Positions 36,882-45,824 of a DNA stretch of 64,000 bases are shown one piece after another. Both the position numbers and the translations under genes were made by a program. Below the pieces are notes generated by a model. That model was given only the letters and a program-made list of their open reading frames with translations, was not told the DNA's origin and did not search any database. Location: assembly GCA_023265455.1 (NCBI GenBank), contig JAHFTQ010000005.1:99045-163044 (forward strand), given 5' to 3'. The stretch comes from Parachlamydiales bacterium (lineage in GTDB: Bacteria > Chlamydiota > Chlamydiia > Chlamydiales > Rhabdochlamydiaceae). Each line of letters opens with the position of its first letter. Position 1 is the stretch's first letter.

Positions 36882-37648
36882 ATGAATCCTTTATCTTAAA
36901 AATTTTCCGCGGAACCTCTGAGAAACAATACTGGGAAGAGTTTGAGCTCGTTGTCAAGCCGTTTTACAACATCATCTCCGCTCTCATGGATGTCCAGAAA
37001 GCGCCCGTCAATCGTAAAGGTGAAAAGGTGGAGCCCATCGTTTGGGAGCAGGGGTGCCTAGAAGAGGTGTGTGGCTCTTGTTCGATGCTCATCAACGGAA
37101 GGCCCCGGCAAGCCTGCACAGCTTTAATTGAGCCGCTCCTTCAGCAGACGAAAAACCGGACCATCACGGTGGCTCCCATGACGAAATTTCCTCTCATTCG
37201 CGACCTTGTGGTCAATCGCGATTCGATGTTTGAAGATCTTAAGAGAATTCGAGGGTGGATTGAAGTCGATGGTTCGTTTGACCGAGGTTTTGGTCCTCAG
37301 CAAGATCCCAAAGTTCAAGAAGCCAGGTACGTTCTTTCAACGTGTATGACTTGCGGTTGCTGTGTAGAAGCCTGTCCTCAAGTCAATGCCCGTTCTAAGT
37401 TCATCGGACCAGCAGCGATTTCCCAAGTTCGGCTATTTAATTCTCATCCAGCAGGCAAGCTCCAAGCACCCGAGCGTCTCCGCGTTCTCATGGAAGAGGG
37501 AGGAATCTCCGACTGTGGCAATGCTCAGAACTGCGCTCAAGTCTGCCCCAAAAAAATTCCCCTCACAGAATCGATTGCCGTCATGGGACGCAAAACCACC
37601 ATGCAAGCGCTTCACGATCTTACAAGTCTTCCCGACGCGTCAAGCTAA
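36878..37648 (+). CDS. sdhB: Succinate dehydrogenase iron-sulfur subunit
   Basis: CLEEVCGSCSMLINGRPRQAC, CMTCGCCVEACPQV, CGNAQNCAQVCPKKIP. Confidence 0.95.
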   Translation: MNESFILKIFRGTSEKQYWEEFELVVKPFYNIISALMDVQKAPVNRKGEKVEPIVWEQGCLEEVCGSCSMLINGRPRQACTALIEPLLQQTKNRTITVAPMTKFPLIRDLVVNRDSMFEDLKRIRGWIEVDGSFDRGFGPQQDPKVQEARYVLSTCMTCGCCVEACPQVNARSKFIGPAAISQVRLFNSHPAGKLQAPERLRVLMEEGGISDCGNAQNCAQVCPKKIPLTESIAVMGRKTTMQALHDLTSLPDASS

Positions 37649-37690
37649 ATTTGCAAGAAAATCGAAAATGGGTCAAAACAATCCAGAAAA

Positions 37691-38047
37691 TTGAGGAATC
37701 CTTTGACAACTTCTCCATTACCTAATGCACCAGGATCTAACAACCAAGTGCCTCCCAAAACAGAGAGAGAGCTAGCTTGGGAGCGTCTTCAAGCACTCGG
37801 TGAGAAAGCTCTGAAGAGTATTGAAGATGCTGCTCTTTCTCAGAAACTAGTGAAAGAGGAAGTAGCTAGGCTATTTGAGGACGCGGAGAATATTGCGGAG
37901 CAGGCGAAAAAATCAGTGCAGGAGACTGAAAAGCGCGCGAATAAAATATTTTGGGTCTTTATGGGTGGTTTGGGATTGCTTGGCGGGTTGTGCGGAGGCT
38001 TGCTATATGTTTTTTTACAACGAAGGTTCCGTGTCATCGCTCGTTGA
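37691..38047 (+). CDS. Small coiled-coil membrane protein, hypothetical
   Basis: Coiled-coil followed by TM helix; TTG start at 37691 or 37703. Confidence 0.55.
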   Translation: MRNPLTTSPLPNAPGSNNQVPPKTERELAWERLQALGEKALKSIEDAALSQKLVKEEVARLFEDAENIAEQAKKSVQETEKRANKIFWVFMGGLGLLGGLCGGLLYVFLQRRFRVIAR

Positions 38048-38102
38048 GGCATTCGACAAGATAGAAAATTTTTTATACGGCGCCCGCTAAGGACCTGAGG
38101 AT

Positions 38103-38738
38103 TTAGCTTAGGGTAACTTGGGGGTGAAGTCTAGCCATTCTGGCTTCTAATTCCTGATTGGAAAGAAGTAGCGCTTTCATGGGAGTATCCTGGTGTAGCT
38201 GATGATTTTTGTAGTACTGCATGGCAGCTCCAATATCGTCTATTCCTTTGATGGTGATAGAAGGATTAGAAATCATTGCATTGATCCACGTGGCCCCCTC
38301 ATCGAGATTGTCGACAATTTTATCGCTGAGAGCTTCTACAAAAGGGTGAACGAAATTCTCTACAGGAACACCTAAAAGCGTGGTGAGATCTTTACGATAA
38401 TGAGAATTTCTAGGAGCCCATGTGATCACAGGGATCTTATTGATTTTAGCCCACATCATCTCTGCGCCAACTCCTAAGCCCCGGCGGTCGCGTGCATCCA
38501 CAAAGACGATGTTGCTAGAGAAGACTTGGACCATATCTCTACCAAAGACCGATCTTTGATCAGATAAATCGTCTGCCCGGAAAGCAGGGTTCAAAAAAGA
38601 AACCTCATAATTTTTTAAACACTCTTTTAAAAAAGCAATGTCCCCATCAGTCCAAAAAGATTCATCGGTTTTTTCGTGTCCTTTTTTAATACTACCTGCA
38701 AGGTAAATGGCAATTTTTGCTTTCATGGGGTTTCTCAT
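38103..38738 (-). CDS. Nucleoside 2-deoxyribosyltransferase-like protein
   Basis: IAIYLAGSIKKGHE, VFVDARDRRGLGVGAEMMWAKINKIPVITW. Confidence 0.72.
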   Translation of the reverse strand: MRNPMKAKIAIYLAGSIKKGHEKTDESFWTDGDIAFLKECLKNYEVSFLNPAFRADDLSDQRSVFGRDMVQVFSSNIVFVDARDRRGLGVGAEMMWAKINKIPVITWAPRNSHYRKDLTTLLGVPVENFVHPFVEALSDKIVDNLDEGATWINAMISNPSITIKGIDDIGAAMQYYKNHQLHQDTPMKALLLSNQELEARMARLHPQVTLS

Positions 38739-39135
38739 TTATTTTTTTTAGCATTGATTTTACGGGAGCAAAAAGAGGGGAAGGAAGAGCGTGCCATTCA
38801 AACCATTCCCAGCCTTCACACTTGTGGGGCTCCATTAGTTGAGGCTCTCCCTCAAATTGATCCACAAAGACAAAAAGAGTGACGTAGTGTTTGTCGTTGT
38901 CGATGATATCATTGACCCAGGGACCTAGCTGGAGAGAAAGAGCTTTTAGGCCTGTTTCTTCCAGGAGTTCTCGCTCGGCGCATTCTTCTACGGTTTCTCC
39001 AAATTCAAGATGACCTCCGGGAGATGACCATTCACCTGCCCCATGGGCTCCTTTTCTTTTCCCCAGGAGCATTTTTCCATCTTTGATGACGGCCACTCCG
39101 ACGCCAATGCGGGGTCTTTGTTGTTCAAGTACCAT
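38692..39135 (-). CDS. NUDIX hydrolase
   Basis: Nudix box GGHLEFGETVEECAERELLEETGL. Confidence 0.93.
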   Translation of the reverse strand: MVLEQQRPRIGVGVAVIKDGKMLLGKRKGAHGAGEWSSPGGHLEFGETVEECAERELLEETGLKALSLQLGPWVNDIIDNDKHYVTLFVFVDQFEGEPQLMEPHKCEGWEWFEWHALPSPLFAPVKSMLKKINEKPHESKNCHLPCR

Positions 39136-39154
39136 GTTCCTCCATTATATAAAT

Positions 39155-39730
39155 CTATGGTGTGTAATGAAAGACAAAACCGCTCCATTCTCCTTCGGTG
39201 ATGGTCTGGAGGAGCTGGCAATTTTGAGCTTTTTTTCGGGCGATATAGTCTTGAGAGTCTTTTGTTAGGATGCCAGAGGAGATGAGGGTCACGGGATGAA
39301 GGAGTTGAAGGGTCTTCCAAGCGAGTTCTTGTTCAGAGCTGATCATATTCATCAGGAGGACGGAATCAGGAGGGATATTTGGAGGGGGCTGGGTTGAGAA
39401 GAGGATGCGATCAGGGTTTAGCTCAAGATTGCGCTGGGCGTGAAGGACAGCTTCAGGGTCGATATCGTAACCGTAGACCGGGCAAGATCCCATGGCAACA
39501 GCTGCAAACGATAAAATGCCGCTTCCGCACCCGATATCGATGGTGTGGCGCTGTTGGAGATGGGGCTTCATGAGTTGTAAGACAAGGCGGGTTGTGCAAT
39601 GGGAGAGATCCCCAAAGCCAGGGCCGGGGTAGAGTTGCAGGGTTTTGCAGACGCCATAGTCTGTTAAATCGATGTGGGCTTTACCTTCTTTGAACTGAGG
39701 AGCAAAAAGCTCCCACTGTTGGGTCCACAT
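39155..39730 (-). CDS. PrmA-like class I SAM-dependent methyltransferase
   Basis: TIDIGCGSGILSFAAVAMGSCPVYGYDIDPEAVLHAQRNLELN. Confidence 0.82.
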   Translation of the reverse strand: MWTQQWELFAPQFKEGKAHIDLTDYGVCKTLQLYPGPGFGDLSHCTTRLVLQLMKPHLQQRHTIDIGCGSGILSFAAVAMGSCPVYGYDIDPEAVLHAQRNLELNPDRILFSTQPPPNIPPDSVLLMNMISSEQELAWKTLQLLHPVTLISSGILTKDSQDYIARKKAQNCQLLQTITEGEWSGFVFHYTP

Positions 39731-41349
39731 TATTGTTTTCTCCAGAATGCAGGGACTAACAAGACGAGGATGCTGAGATATTCTAATCGTCCTAAGAGCA
39801 TCCAGAGGATGCAGATGATTTTTGAGAAGGGAGAAAGAAATGCTAAAGAGCCGGAGACTCCAATGCCGCCAAGACCCAGGCCGCTGTTATTGATCATCGA
39901 GCCGATGATGCCAAATGCGGTAAAAGGATCTTGATGATCTAAAACGAGAAGATAGATTCCTAAGGTAAATAGGAGAATGACAATACCGCAAAATGTGACG
40001 ACGGTCGTGGAGGTTTTCGGGGAGATTTCTCGTTGGCCAACTTTTAAAGATCGAATGAGCTCAGGGCGAAAGAGGGATTCAATCTTGTCTTTGATAACTC
40101 TTAAAACAATAAAGCAGCGGATGACTTTGATGCCGCCTGTTGTCGAACCCGACATTCCTCCGATGAACATGAGGATGACCATGAGAAATTGGCAGACGGA
40201 AGGCCAACCATCAAAACTTGAGATAGAAAATCCCGTCGAGGTTTGCGATGAGATCGCCATGAAAGAGCCTCGTTTCAAAGCATCGAACAAAGAGTAATGA
40301 TTATCTGTGACCAGAGGAAGTGACATAAGGAGGCAGCCGATGGCCAAGATGATAAAGTAAAGGACAACTTCGGGTTCATATAGGCGGTAGAATTTCCCTT
40401 TGAGCCCATGAAAATACAAGGTGAAGTTAATGCCTCCGGCAATCATAAAAAAAGCGATCACCCAGTAAGTCGATAGGGCTGGATAAGAAAGTAAGCCGTC
40501 ATTGGTGACAGTGAAACCGCCTGTTGAAATGGTCGCAAAGGAGAGGGTGATAGCATCAAAAAAAAGCATCGAGGGGCTTGTCATTTTCAGGAGGATGACT
40601 TGGATAGCGGTAAGTCCTAAATAGATTTTCCAAAGTAAGCTGGCGGTTTCTTTAATCCGCGGCGTCATCCCCTCTTTGGATAGCCCAGACATTTCGTTTT
40701 CAAAGAGGAATTTTCCTCCCATGGCTAGAGCTGGCAAAACAGCAATGAAGAGGACAACAATTCCCATGCCTCCTAGCCACTGCATGAAGCTGCGCCAAAA
40801 TAGCAGGGGTTTTCCCAGAGCCTCGATTCCGGTTTTGATGACCTCTTGTGTGACGGGGTTTTTAAGAGGAGCGATCGTGCCGTAAAATGTATAGATAACG
40901 GAAGGATCTGTAGGATGGGAAACCGTTGCTGGGATCTCTACACCTGTCTCAGGCGCATATTGTTTAGGATAGAGAATGGTAGATCCTGTGGTCGTTAGGC
41001 CTGACATTGATTCAAAGTAGGCATCGATAGGGTTGCGAATGGTCTGGGTCATGACAAAGGGTAAAGATCCGATGGCGGCTGTCAAAAACCAGATGATCAC
41101 AACAAGTAAGATGCTCTCCTTGCGATAAAGCGCACGATGAGAGTAACGCCCTGCATAACGAAAACTCACCCCGCAAATCAAACAAATTCCGATGGTCAGC
41201 AAAAATGCTAACGAAGCAGATAGCGGAAAATAAACGGTTTTTTCTAGAAAAAACTCATAGAGGATAGCAACGCCTAAAGGGAGAACTAAAATCGCTGCAA
41301 GATAAAAGAAGTATCTTCCTAGAACACGACTTATCTCTGTAAACGACAT
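39730..41349 (-). CDS. trkH: TrkH-family potassium uptake protein
   Basis: SMSGLTTTGSTIL, FWRSFMQWLGGMGIVVL, TISTGGFTVTNDG, SSQTSTGFSI, GGMSGSTTGGIKVIR, NNSGLGLG. Confidence 0.93.
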   Translation of the reverse strand: MSFTEISRVLGRYFFYLAAILVLPLGVAILYEFFLEKTVYFPLSASLAFLLTIGICLICGVSFRYAGRYSHRALYRKESILLVVIIWFLTAAIGSLPFVMTQTIRNPIDAYFESMSGLTTTGSTILYPKQYAPETGVEIPATVSHPTDPSVIYTFYGTIAPLKNPVTQEVIKTGIEALGKPLLFWRSFMQWLGGMGIVVLFIAVLPALAMGGKFLFENEMSGLSKEGMTPRIKETASLLWKIYLGLTAIQVILLKMTSPSMLFFDAITLSFATISTGGFTVTNDGLLSYPALSTYWVIAFFMIAGGINFTLYFHGLKGKFYRLYEPEVVLYFIILAIGCLLMSLPLVTDNHYSLFDALKRGSFMAISSQTSTGFSISSFDGWPSVCQFLMVILMFIGGMSGSTTGGIKVIRCFIVLRVIKDKIESLFRPELIRSLKVGQREISPKTSTTVVTFCGIVILLFTLGIYLLVLDHQDPFTAFGIIGSMINNSGLGLGGIGVSGSLAFLSPFSKIICILWMLLGRLEYLSILVLLVPAFWRKQ

Positions 41350-42701
41350 TAAAAGATCTTCTCCACATCGGGAATGGCTTCAGGAGAACATAGCACGATC
41401 GCTGTATCACCCGGCGTCAAGACGCTGCTTCCTTTAGGGATGACAACGCCGCTGCGATTTTCGATCGCTGCAAGCAAAAAGTTAGGAGGAAATGAGGCGT
41501 TTAAATCCGAAATGGGCGAGCCTACAATTCCTGAATCAGATGAGATTTTCACCTCCATGATTTTTGCTTGATTTTCATAAAGAGAAGCAATGGAGACCAC
41601 AGAAGCGTCTTGGAGAATCGATCGGATGCGGCGTGCAATGCTCGCTCTTTCCGATAACGTATGGGATATGCCTAACTGTTGCAGTAGAGGAGCAAATCCC
41701 TCTTCAGAGACTAAAGCCAGAACCTGTTGGCATCCGGCTTGGCGGGCCAGTGCAGCCACCAAGATATTGGTTTCTTGAGAGTGTGTACAGGCCACGAAAA
41801 GATCGGCGTTTTCTACTCCTTCTTCTTTAAGGAAGGCAAAGTCGGTCCCGTCATGATTGAGGATCGTGGCAAAAGGAAATAGCCGAGCCAGTTTTTGACA
41901 GTTTTCTTCACCCTGCTCAATAATTTTGACTTTGATTTTTTGCTCTTCAAGAAGGCGGCATAAATGGACAACCACTCCTGATCCTCCAACGAGGATGACA
42001 GACCGGATTTTTTCTTGAGGAAGGCCGAAGAAATCTCCTGCTCGAAGCATGGCATGGGTCTCACCAATGAGGGTTGCCTCATCTCCTGGAAGGAGATGGT
42101 CTTCTCCTTTGGGAAAGATAATCTGCTCTGGCTTTCCTGCTACTTGCCTTCGAATGAGACCAATGAGCATGCTGTGATTTAAATTAACCTGAGAAAGAGG
42201 AACTCCTGCTTGTTGAAACTCTCGTGGGATAACGACCGTGCGCATTTGGACAGCGCCATGAGCAAAACTTTCAACGGCAAGATCACTGGGATTGACGATA
42301 TATTTGAAGAGGTCATGGGCGACAATCAATTCCGTTCCTAAAAGATGGTCAACAAAAAACAGACGACCAAATTCTAACCGGCTATGATCTAAAAAAGCGT
42401 TTTGCCGAATACGAGCGACGGTCTTTCCATAGCCGAGGTTTTTGGCGATGGTACAGGCGACAAGATTGGTTTCATCGTCGCTGCTCATGGCAATAAAAAA
42501 CTGGGGAGAAACTTCTGTCAGTTCTTCTAGAAGCCTCCAGTCGGTCCCACAGCCTAGGCGTGTGGCAACATCAGCACAGCGGGAGAGTTTTTCAAGAGCT
42601 TTGGGGTCTCGATCGATGACAATGACATTGTGTTCTTCCTCTGCCAGTTTAGCTGCGAGATAAGAACCAATGGTGCCAGCGCCCAGTATGACGATATTCA
42701 T
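41349..42701 (-). CDS. trkA: Trk system potassium transporter TrkA (dual RCK)
   Basis: MNIVILGAGTIGSYLAAKLAEEEHNVIVIDRDP; second Rossmann SVILVGGSGVVVHLCRLLEE; TrkA-C domains. Confidence 0.93.
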   Translation of the reverse strand: MNIVILGAGTIGSYLAAKLAEEEHNVIVIDRDPKALEKLSRCADVATRLGCGTDWRLLEELTEVSPQFFIAMSSDDETNLVACTIAKNLGYGKTVARIRQNAFLDHSRLEFGRLFFVDHLLGTELIVAHDLFKYIVNPSDLAVESFAHGAVQMRTVVIPREFQQAGVPLSQVNLNHSMLIGLIRRQVAGKPEQIIFPKGEDHLLPGDEATLIGETHAMLRAGDFFGLPQEKIRSVILVGGSGVVVHLCRLLEEQKIKVKIIEQGEENCQKLARLFPFATILNHDGTDFAFLKEEGVENADLFVACTHSQETNILVAALARQAGCQQVLALVSEEGFAPLLQQLGISHTLSERASIARRIRSILQDASVVSIASLYENQAKIMEVKISSDSGIVGSPISDLNASFPPNFLLAAIENRSGVVIPKGSSVLTPGDTAIVLCSPEAIPDVEKIF

Positions 42702-42887
42702 GCCTATCTAGCATACCGGTTCACCTGCAGAAAGTAAATACTGGGGCAGGGCGATTATATGGATATTGTTAATATGTTGATTTTAAGTGAGTTGTAATCC
42801 TGCCTCAAAATAGTTTAACTGATTGATTGTTAGGGGAAGCGTATCTTCATACAATCCCCCCAAAACTGGGGGCGTCTGATCAAAAAT

Positions 42888-43355
42888 TTAATCAGTAAAT
42901 ACGAAGAAGGGGTCGCTCTTTAGAGTGGCGTTCATTAGTTTTTGTGCTTTTTTCTGTGCTGATAAGTCCTCAAAGCGTTCTTCTAAGATTTCATAGTATT
43001 TTCCACTTAAGGTGTGCTCTATAGTTTCTATAAGCTTTTTTGGAGAAGAGACGTATCCTACTTTAGGAGCAACCAAGACGTCTCTCACAGCAGTGGCTAT
43101 TCTATAGAAAAGAGCTCCTAAAAATGCGGTATCCACTAACAATGTTCCAAAACTAAATGTTTTGGAAAGTTGACCTAAGGTTAATACACAAACTGCGCAT
43201 TTAAGAACTAGTTTAACGGATTGAACAGCGATTGCCCAAGCGTATATAGCTGTGCGAAAAATAGCATCCACCCTTCCTATCGTATGCCGAGATATACGAT
43301 TATCTAGGATACTAAGTTGGGGGGCGGAGGATTGTATTTTAGTAATTCCACTCAT
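42888..43355 (-). CDS. Hypothetical membrane protein
   Basis: ORF of 155 aa with two hydrophobic segments. Confidence 0.55.
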   Translation of the reverse strand: MSGITKIQSSAPQLSILDNRISRHTIGRVDAIFRTAIYAWAIAVQSVKLVLKCAVCVLTLGQLSKTFSFGTLLVDTAFLGALFYRIATAVRDVLVAPKVGYVSSPKKLIETIEHTLSGKYYEILEERFEDLSAQKKAQKLMNATLKSDPFFVFTD

Positions 43356-43530
43356 ATTATTACTCCTAATATTATTTCTTATATAACTTAATTATACACT
43401 ATTCTTATTATTATTTAAATAAATACTTTATAAGTTTTTGTAATTGAGTTATTCTCAGCGGTTAAGGGGTTTTTTTACATTAACTTATTTAAAATAAGTC
43501 ATTTATGGATTTTATTCAATTTTAGCATAA

Positions 43531-44047
43531 CTAATTGATAGTAAAATAGTTATGTATAGACTCTGTGAGGTTGCCTTCATCTTGTAACAAGTTCAGTCTT
43601 ATGTATGGAGCTCTGCTCCTTATGTATGGACCTCCTGTGCTCTTATGTATGGAGCTCAGTCCCGGGGAAGTTTATACCAGAGTCCATCGAAGGAAAAGCC
43701 TTACTAATTGATAGTAAAACAGTTATATATAGACTCTGTGGGGTTGCCTTCATCTTGTAATGAGTTCAGTCTTATGTATGGAGGTCATTCCCTTATGTAT
43801 GGACCTCCTCCTCTTATGTATGGAGCTCAGTCCCGGAGGAAGTCTATACCCGAGTCCATCGACGGAAAAGCCTTACTAATTGATAGTAAAACAGTTATAT
43901 ATAGACTCTGTGGGGTTGCCTTCATCTTGTAATGAGTTCAGTCTTATGTATGGAGGTCATTCCCTTATGTATGGACCTCCTCCTCTTATGTATGGAGTTA
44001 AGTCCCGGAGGAGGTCTATACCCGAGTCCATCGACGGAAAAGCCTTG
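43531..44047. repeat. Three tandem copies of a 172/173-bp repeat
   Basis: Copies start with ctaattgatagtaaaa at 43531, 43704, 43876; copies 2 and 3 nearly identical; each contains three cttatgtatgga motifs. Confidence 0.97.
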
Positions 44048-44085
44048 CTGAAAAACAGCGAGTTATTGAGAATGTCCTCTGATAT

Positions 44086-44159
44086 GCACCGGTAGCTCAG
44101 TTGGATAGAGTACATGGCTACGAACCATGGGGTCAGAGGTTCAAATCCTCTCCGGTGCG
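44086..44159 (+). tRNA. tRNA-Arg (anticodon ACG)
   Basis: Acceptor GCACCGG/CCGGTGC, D arm GCTC..GAGT, anticodon arm CATGG-CTACGAA-CCATG, T arm AGAGG-TTCAAAT-CCTCT. Confidence 0.95.
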
Positions 44160-44165
44160 ATTACT

Positions 44166-44801
44166 ATGATCATTCAAGTGTTTCCAGCAGGGCCTTATGC
44201 GACGAATGCCGTTTTATTGGGGTGTCAAAAGACGCGCCTGGCTGTGATTATCGATTTTCCCCGAGACAGTGTAGAGATGTTAGATCAAGCGCTTAATAAA
44301 CAAGGGCTTACGCTTCAGATGATGCTTCTCACCCATTCCCATTGGGACCATATTGCCGATGCTGCGGAGGCAAAGAGACGGTGGAATGTGCCTCTTTATG
44401 TCCATGAGGAGGACGCTGCTAACCTGGAGAGTCCTGGAGCGGATGGACTTCCTCTCATGTTTCCTATAGAGGGTGTCAAGGCCGATCACTTTTTAAAGGA
44501 TGGGCAGCAATTGGAAGTGGGTCAGCTGAAGATAGAAGTAATCCATACGCCGGGGCATACGCCAGGAGGTGTCTGTTTTTGGCTGAAGGAAAATGAGTTG
44601 TTAATTTCAGGCGATACATTGTTTAAAGGGACGATGGGGAACTTAAGTTTTCCGACTTCAAGACCTAAATTAATGTGGGATTCGCTTAAAAAACTTGCAC
44701 TTTTGCCTGCCGAGACGCGAGTTTTACCAGGTCATGGGGAAGAGACCAGCATCGGTGCAGAGCGATGGATGGCGCAGGCTCAAAAAATATTCGAAAGGTG
44801 A
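44166..44801 (+). CDS. MBL-fold metallohydrolase (glyoxalase II-like)
   Basis: LLTHSHWDHIADAAE, VIHTPGHTPGGVCFWL, LISGDTLFKGTMG, VLPGHGEET. Confidence 0.92.
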   Translation: MIIQVFPAGPYATNAVLLGCQKTRLAVIIDFPRDSVEMLDQALNKQGLTLQMMLLTHSHWDHIADAAEAKRRWNVPLYVHEEDAANLESPGADGLPLMFPIEGVKADHFLKDGQQLEVGQLKIEVIHTPGHTPGGVCFWLKENELLISGDTLFKGTMGNLSFPTSRPKLMWDSLKKLALLPAETRVLPGHGEETSIGAERWMAQAQKIFER

Positions 44802-44807
44802 AAAACT

Positions 44808-45398
44808 ATGAGTAGTTTGTTAATTGGAAAAAGCGCTCCGGGGTTTCGGGCAAAAGCGCTCATTCAAGGGAAAGTTGTCGATGATTTTTCCTTGAGCTAT
44901 TTTTTAGGACAATATGTTGTTTTCTTTTTCTATCCGCTGGATTTCACATTTGTGTGTCCTACGGAATTGCATGCATTTCAGCAGGCATTGGAGGCGTTTG
45001 AAAAACGGAATGCTCAAGTGGTGGGATGCTCTGTCGATAGTGTCAACTCTCACTTGGCATGGGTCAATACTCCAAAGAATAAAGGCGGAATTGAAGGGGT
45101 TACGTATCCCCTCGTTGCCGATTTGACGAAATCTATTGCAACTGCCTATCATGTGTTGAAAGAAGATGAAGGGATCGCTTATCGCGGGCTTTTTGTGATT
45201 GATAAGGAGGGCGCTATACGCCATCAGCTGGTCAATGACTTACCGCTGGGGCGTTCGGTGGAAGAGGTGCTGCGACTCCTCGATGCCTTGATCTGTCATG
45301 AGAATTACGGTGAGGTATGTCCTGCCAATTGGAGGCAAGGGGATAAAACCCTTAAACCTACCCAAGAAGGGCTCGAGACTTACTTTGCTGTTAAGTAA
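44808..45398 (+). CDS. AhpC/TSA-type 2-Cys peroxiredoxin
   Basis: FFYPLDFTFVCPTELHAFQ, GCSVDSVNSHLAW, resolving Cys HENYGEVCPANW. Confidence 0.95.
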   Translation: MSSLLIGKSAPGFRAKALIQGKVVDDFSLSYFLGQYVVFFFYPLDFTFVCPTELHAFQQALEAFEKRNAQVVGCSVDSVNSHLAWVNTPKNKGGIEGVTYPLVADLTKSIATAYHVLKEDEGIAYRGLFVIDKEGAIRHQLVNDLPLGRSVEEVLRLLDALICHENYGEVCPANWRQGDKTLKPTQEGLETYFAVK

Positions 45399-45766
45399 TC
45401 GTAGAGATCTTTTTCAGAGATGAGAAGGATGCTATGATAAAAGTGACAAATAGGAGTGGCGGCGTGAAGAAGTTCTCGCTCGCCAACTCCTGGCATCCCG
45501 ATGGCGGTGATGCTGGTTTGTAGGGGCTGTTGCTTGAGGAGTTGAAGGCCGCGGATGTAATCATCTGTGCTGAATCCCTCTTCTTCTACCCTAAAGTAGA
45601 TAAGATTATGCTGGTATAAGAGGATTTGGATGGCGCAGGCGAGTCCCTCGGAATGTTCAGGGGGGTGCCCTAAAGAATCGAGTAGCTGTTCCAAAGAAGT
45701 GACAGATAGGGGTGTACACAGCTTTCCTTTTTCTGCGGCTCCGAATAAAACAATAGTGGATTTAGG
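45380..45766 (-). CDS. Hypothetical protein
   Basis: ORF convergent with peroxiredoxin gene; MPKSTIVLFGAAEKGK start chosen. Confidence 0.55.
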   Translation of the reverse strand, partial: PKSTIVLFGAAEKGKLCTPLSVTSLEQLLDSLGHPPEHSEGLACAIQILLYQHNLIYFRVEEEGFSTDDYIRGLQLLKQQPLQTSITAIGMPGVGERELLHAATPICHFYHSILLISEKDLYDYLTAK

Positions 45767-45824
45767 CATGCTTCCTCTTAATTCCACTTAATAGACAGAG
45801 ATAAAAATTATTTTAAAGGTTAAT

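Noticed and set aside
42820-42896. Possible small hairpin (ccccccaaaactggggg) near the end of the 42888-43355 gene
   Set aside because: Short stem without a T-tract; too weak to call a terminator or a member of the long-hairpin class.
43708-44095. Two repeat-encoded ORFs with SLMYGGHSLMYGPPPLMYG peptides
   Set aside because: They are a frame-open by-product of the 172-bp tandem repeat; no RBS, first copy not open in the same way, and the second ORF runs into the tRNA gene.
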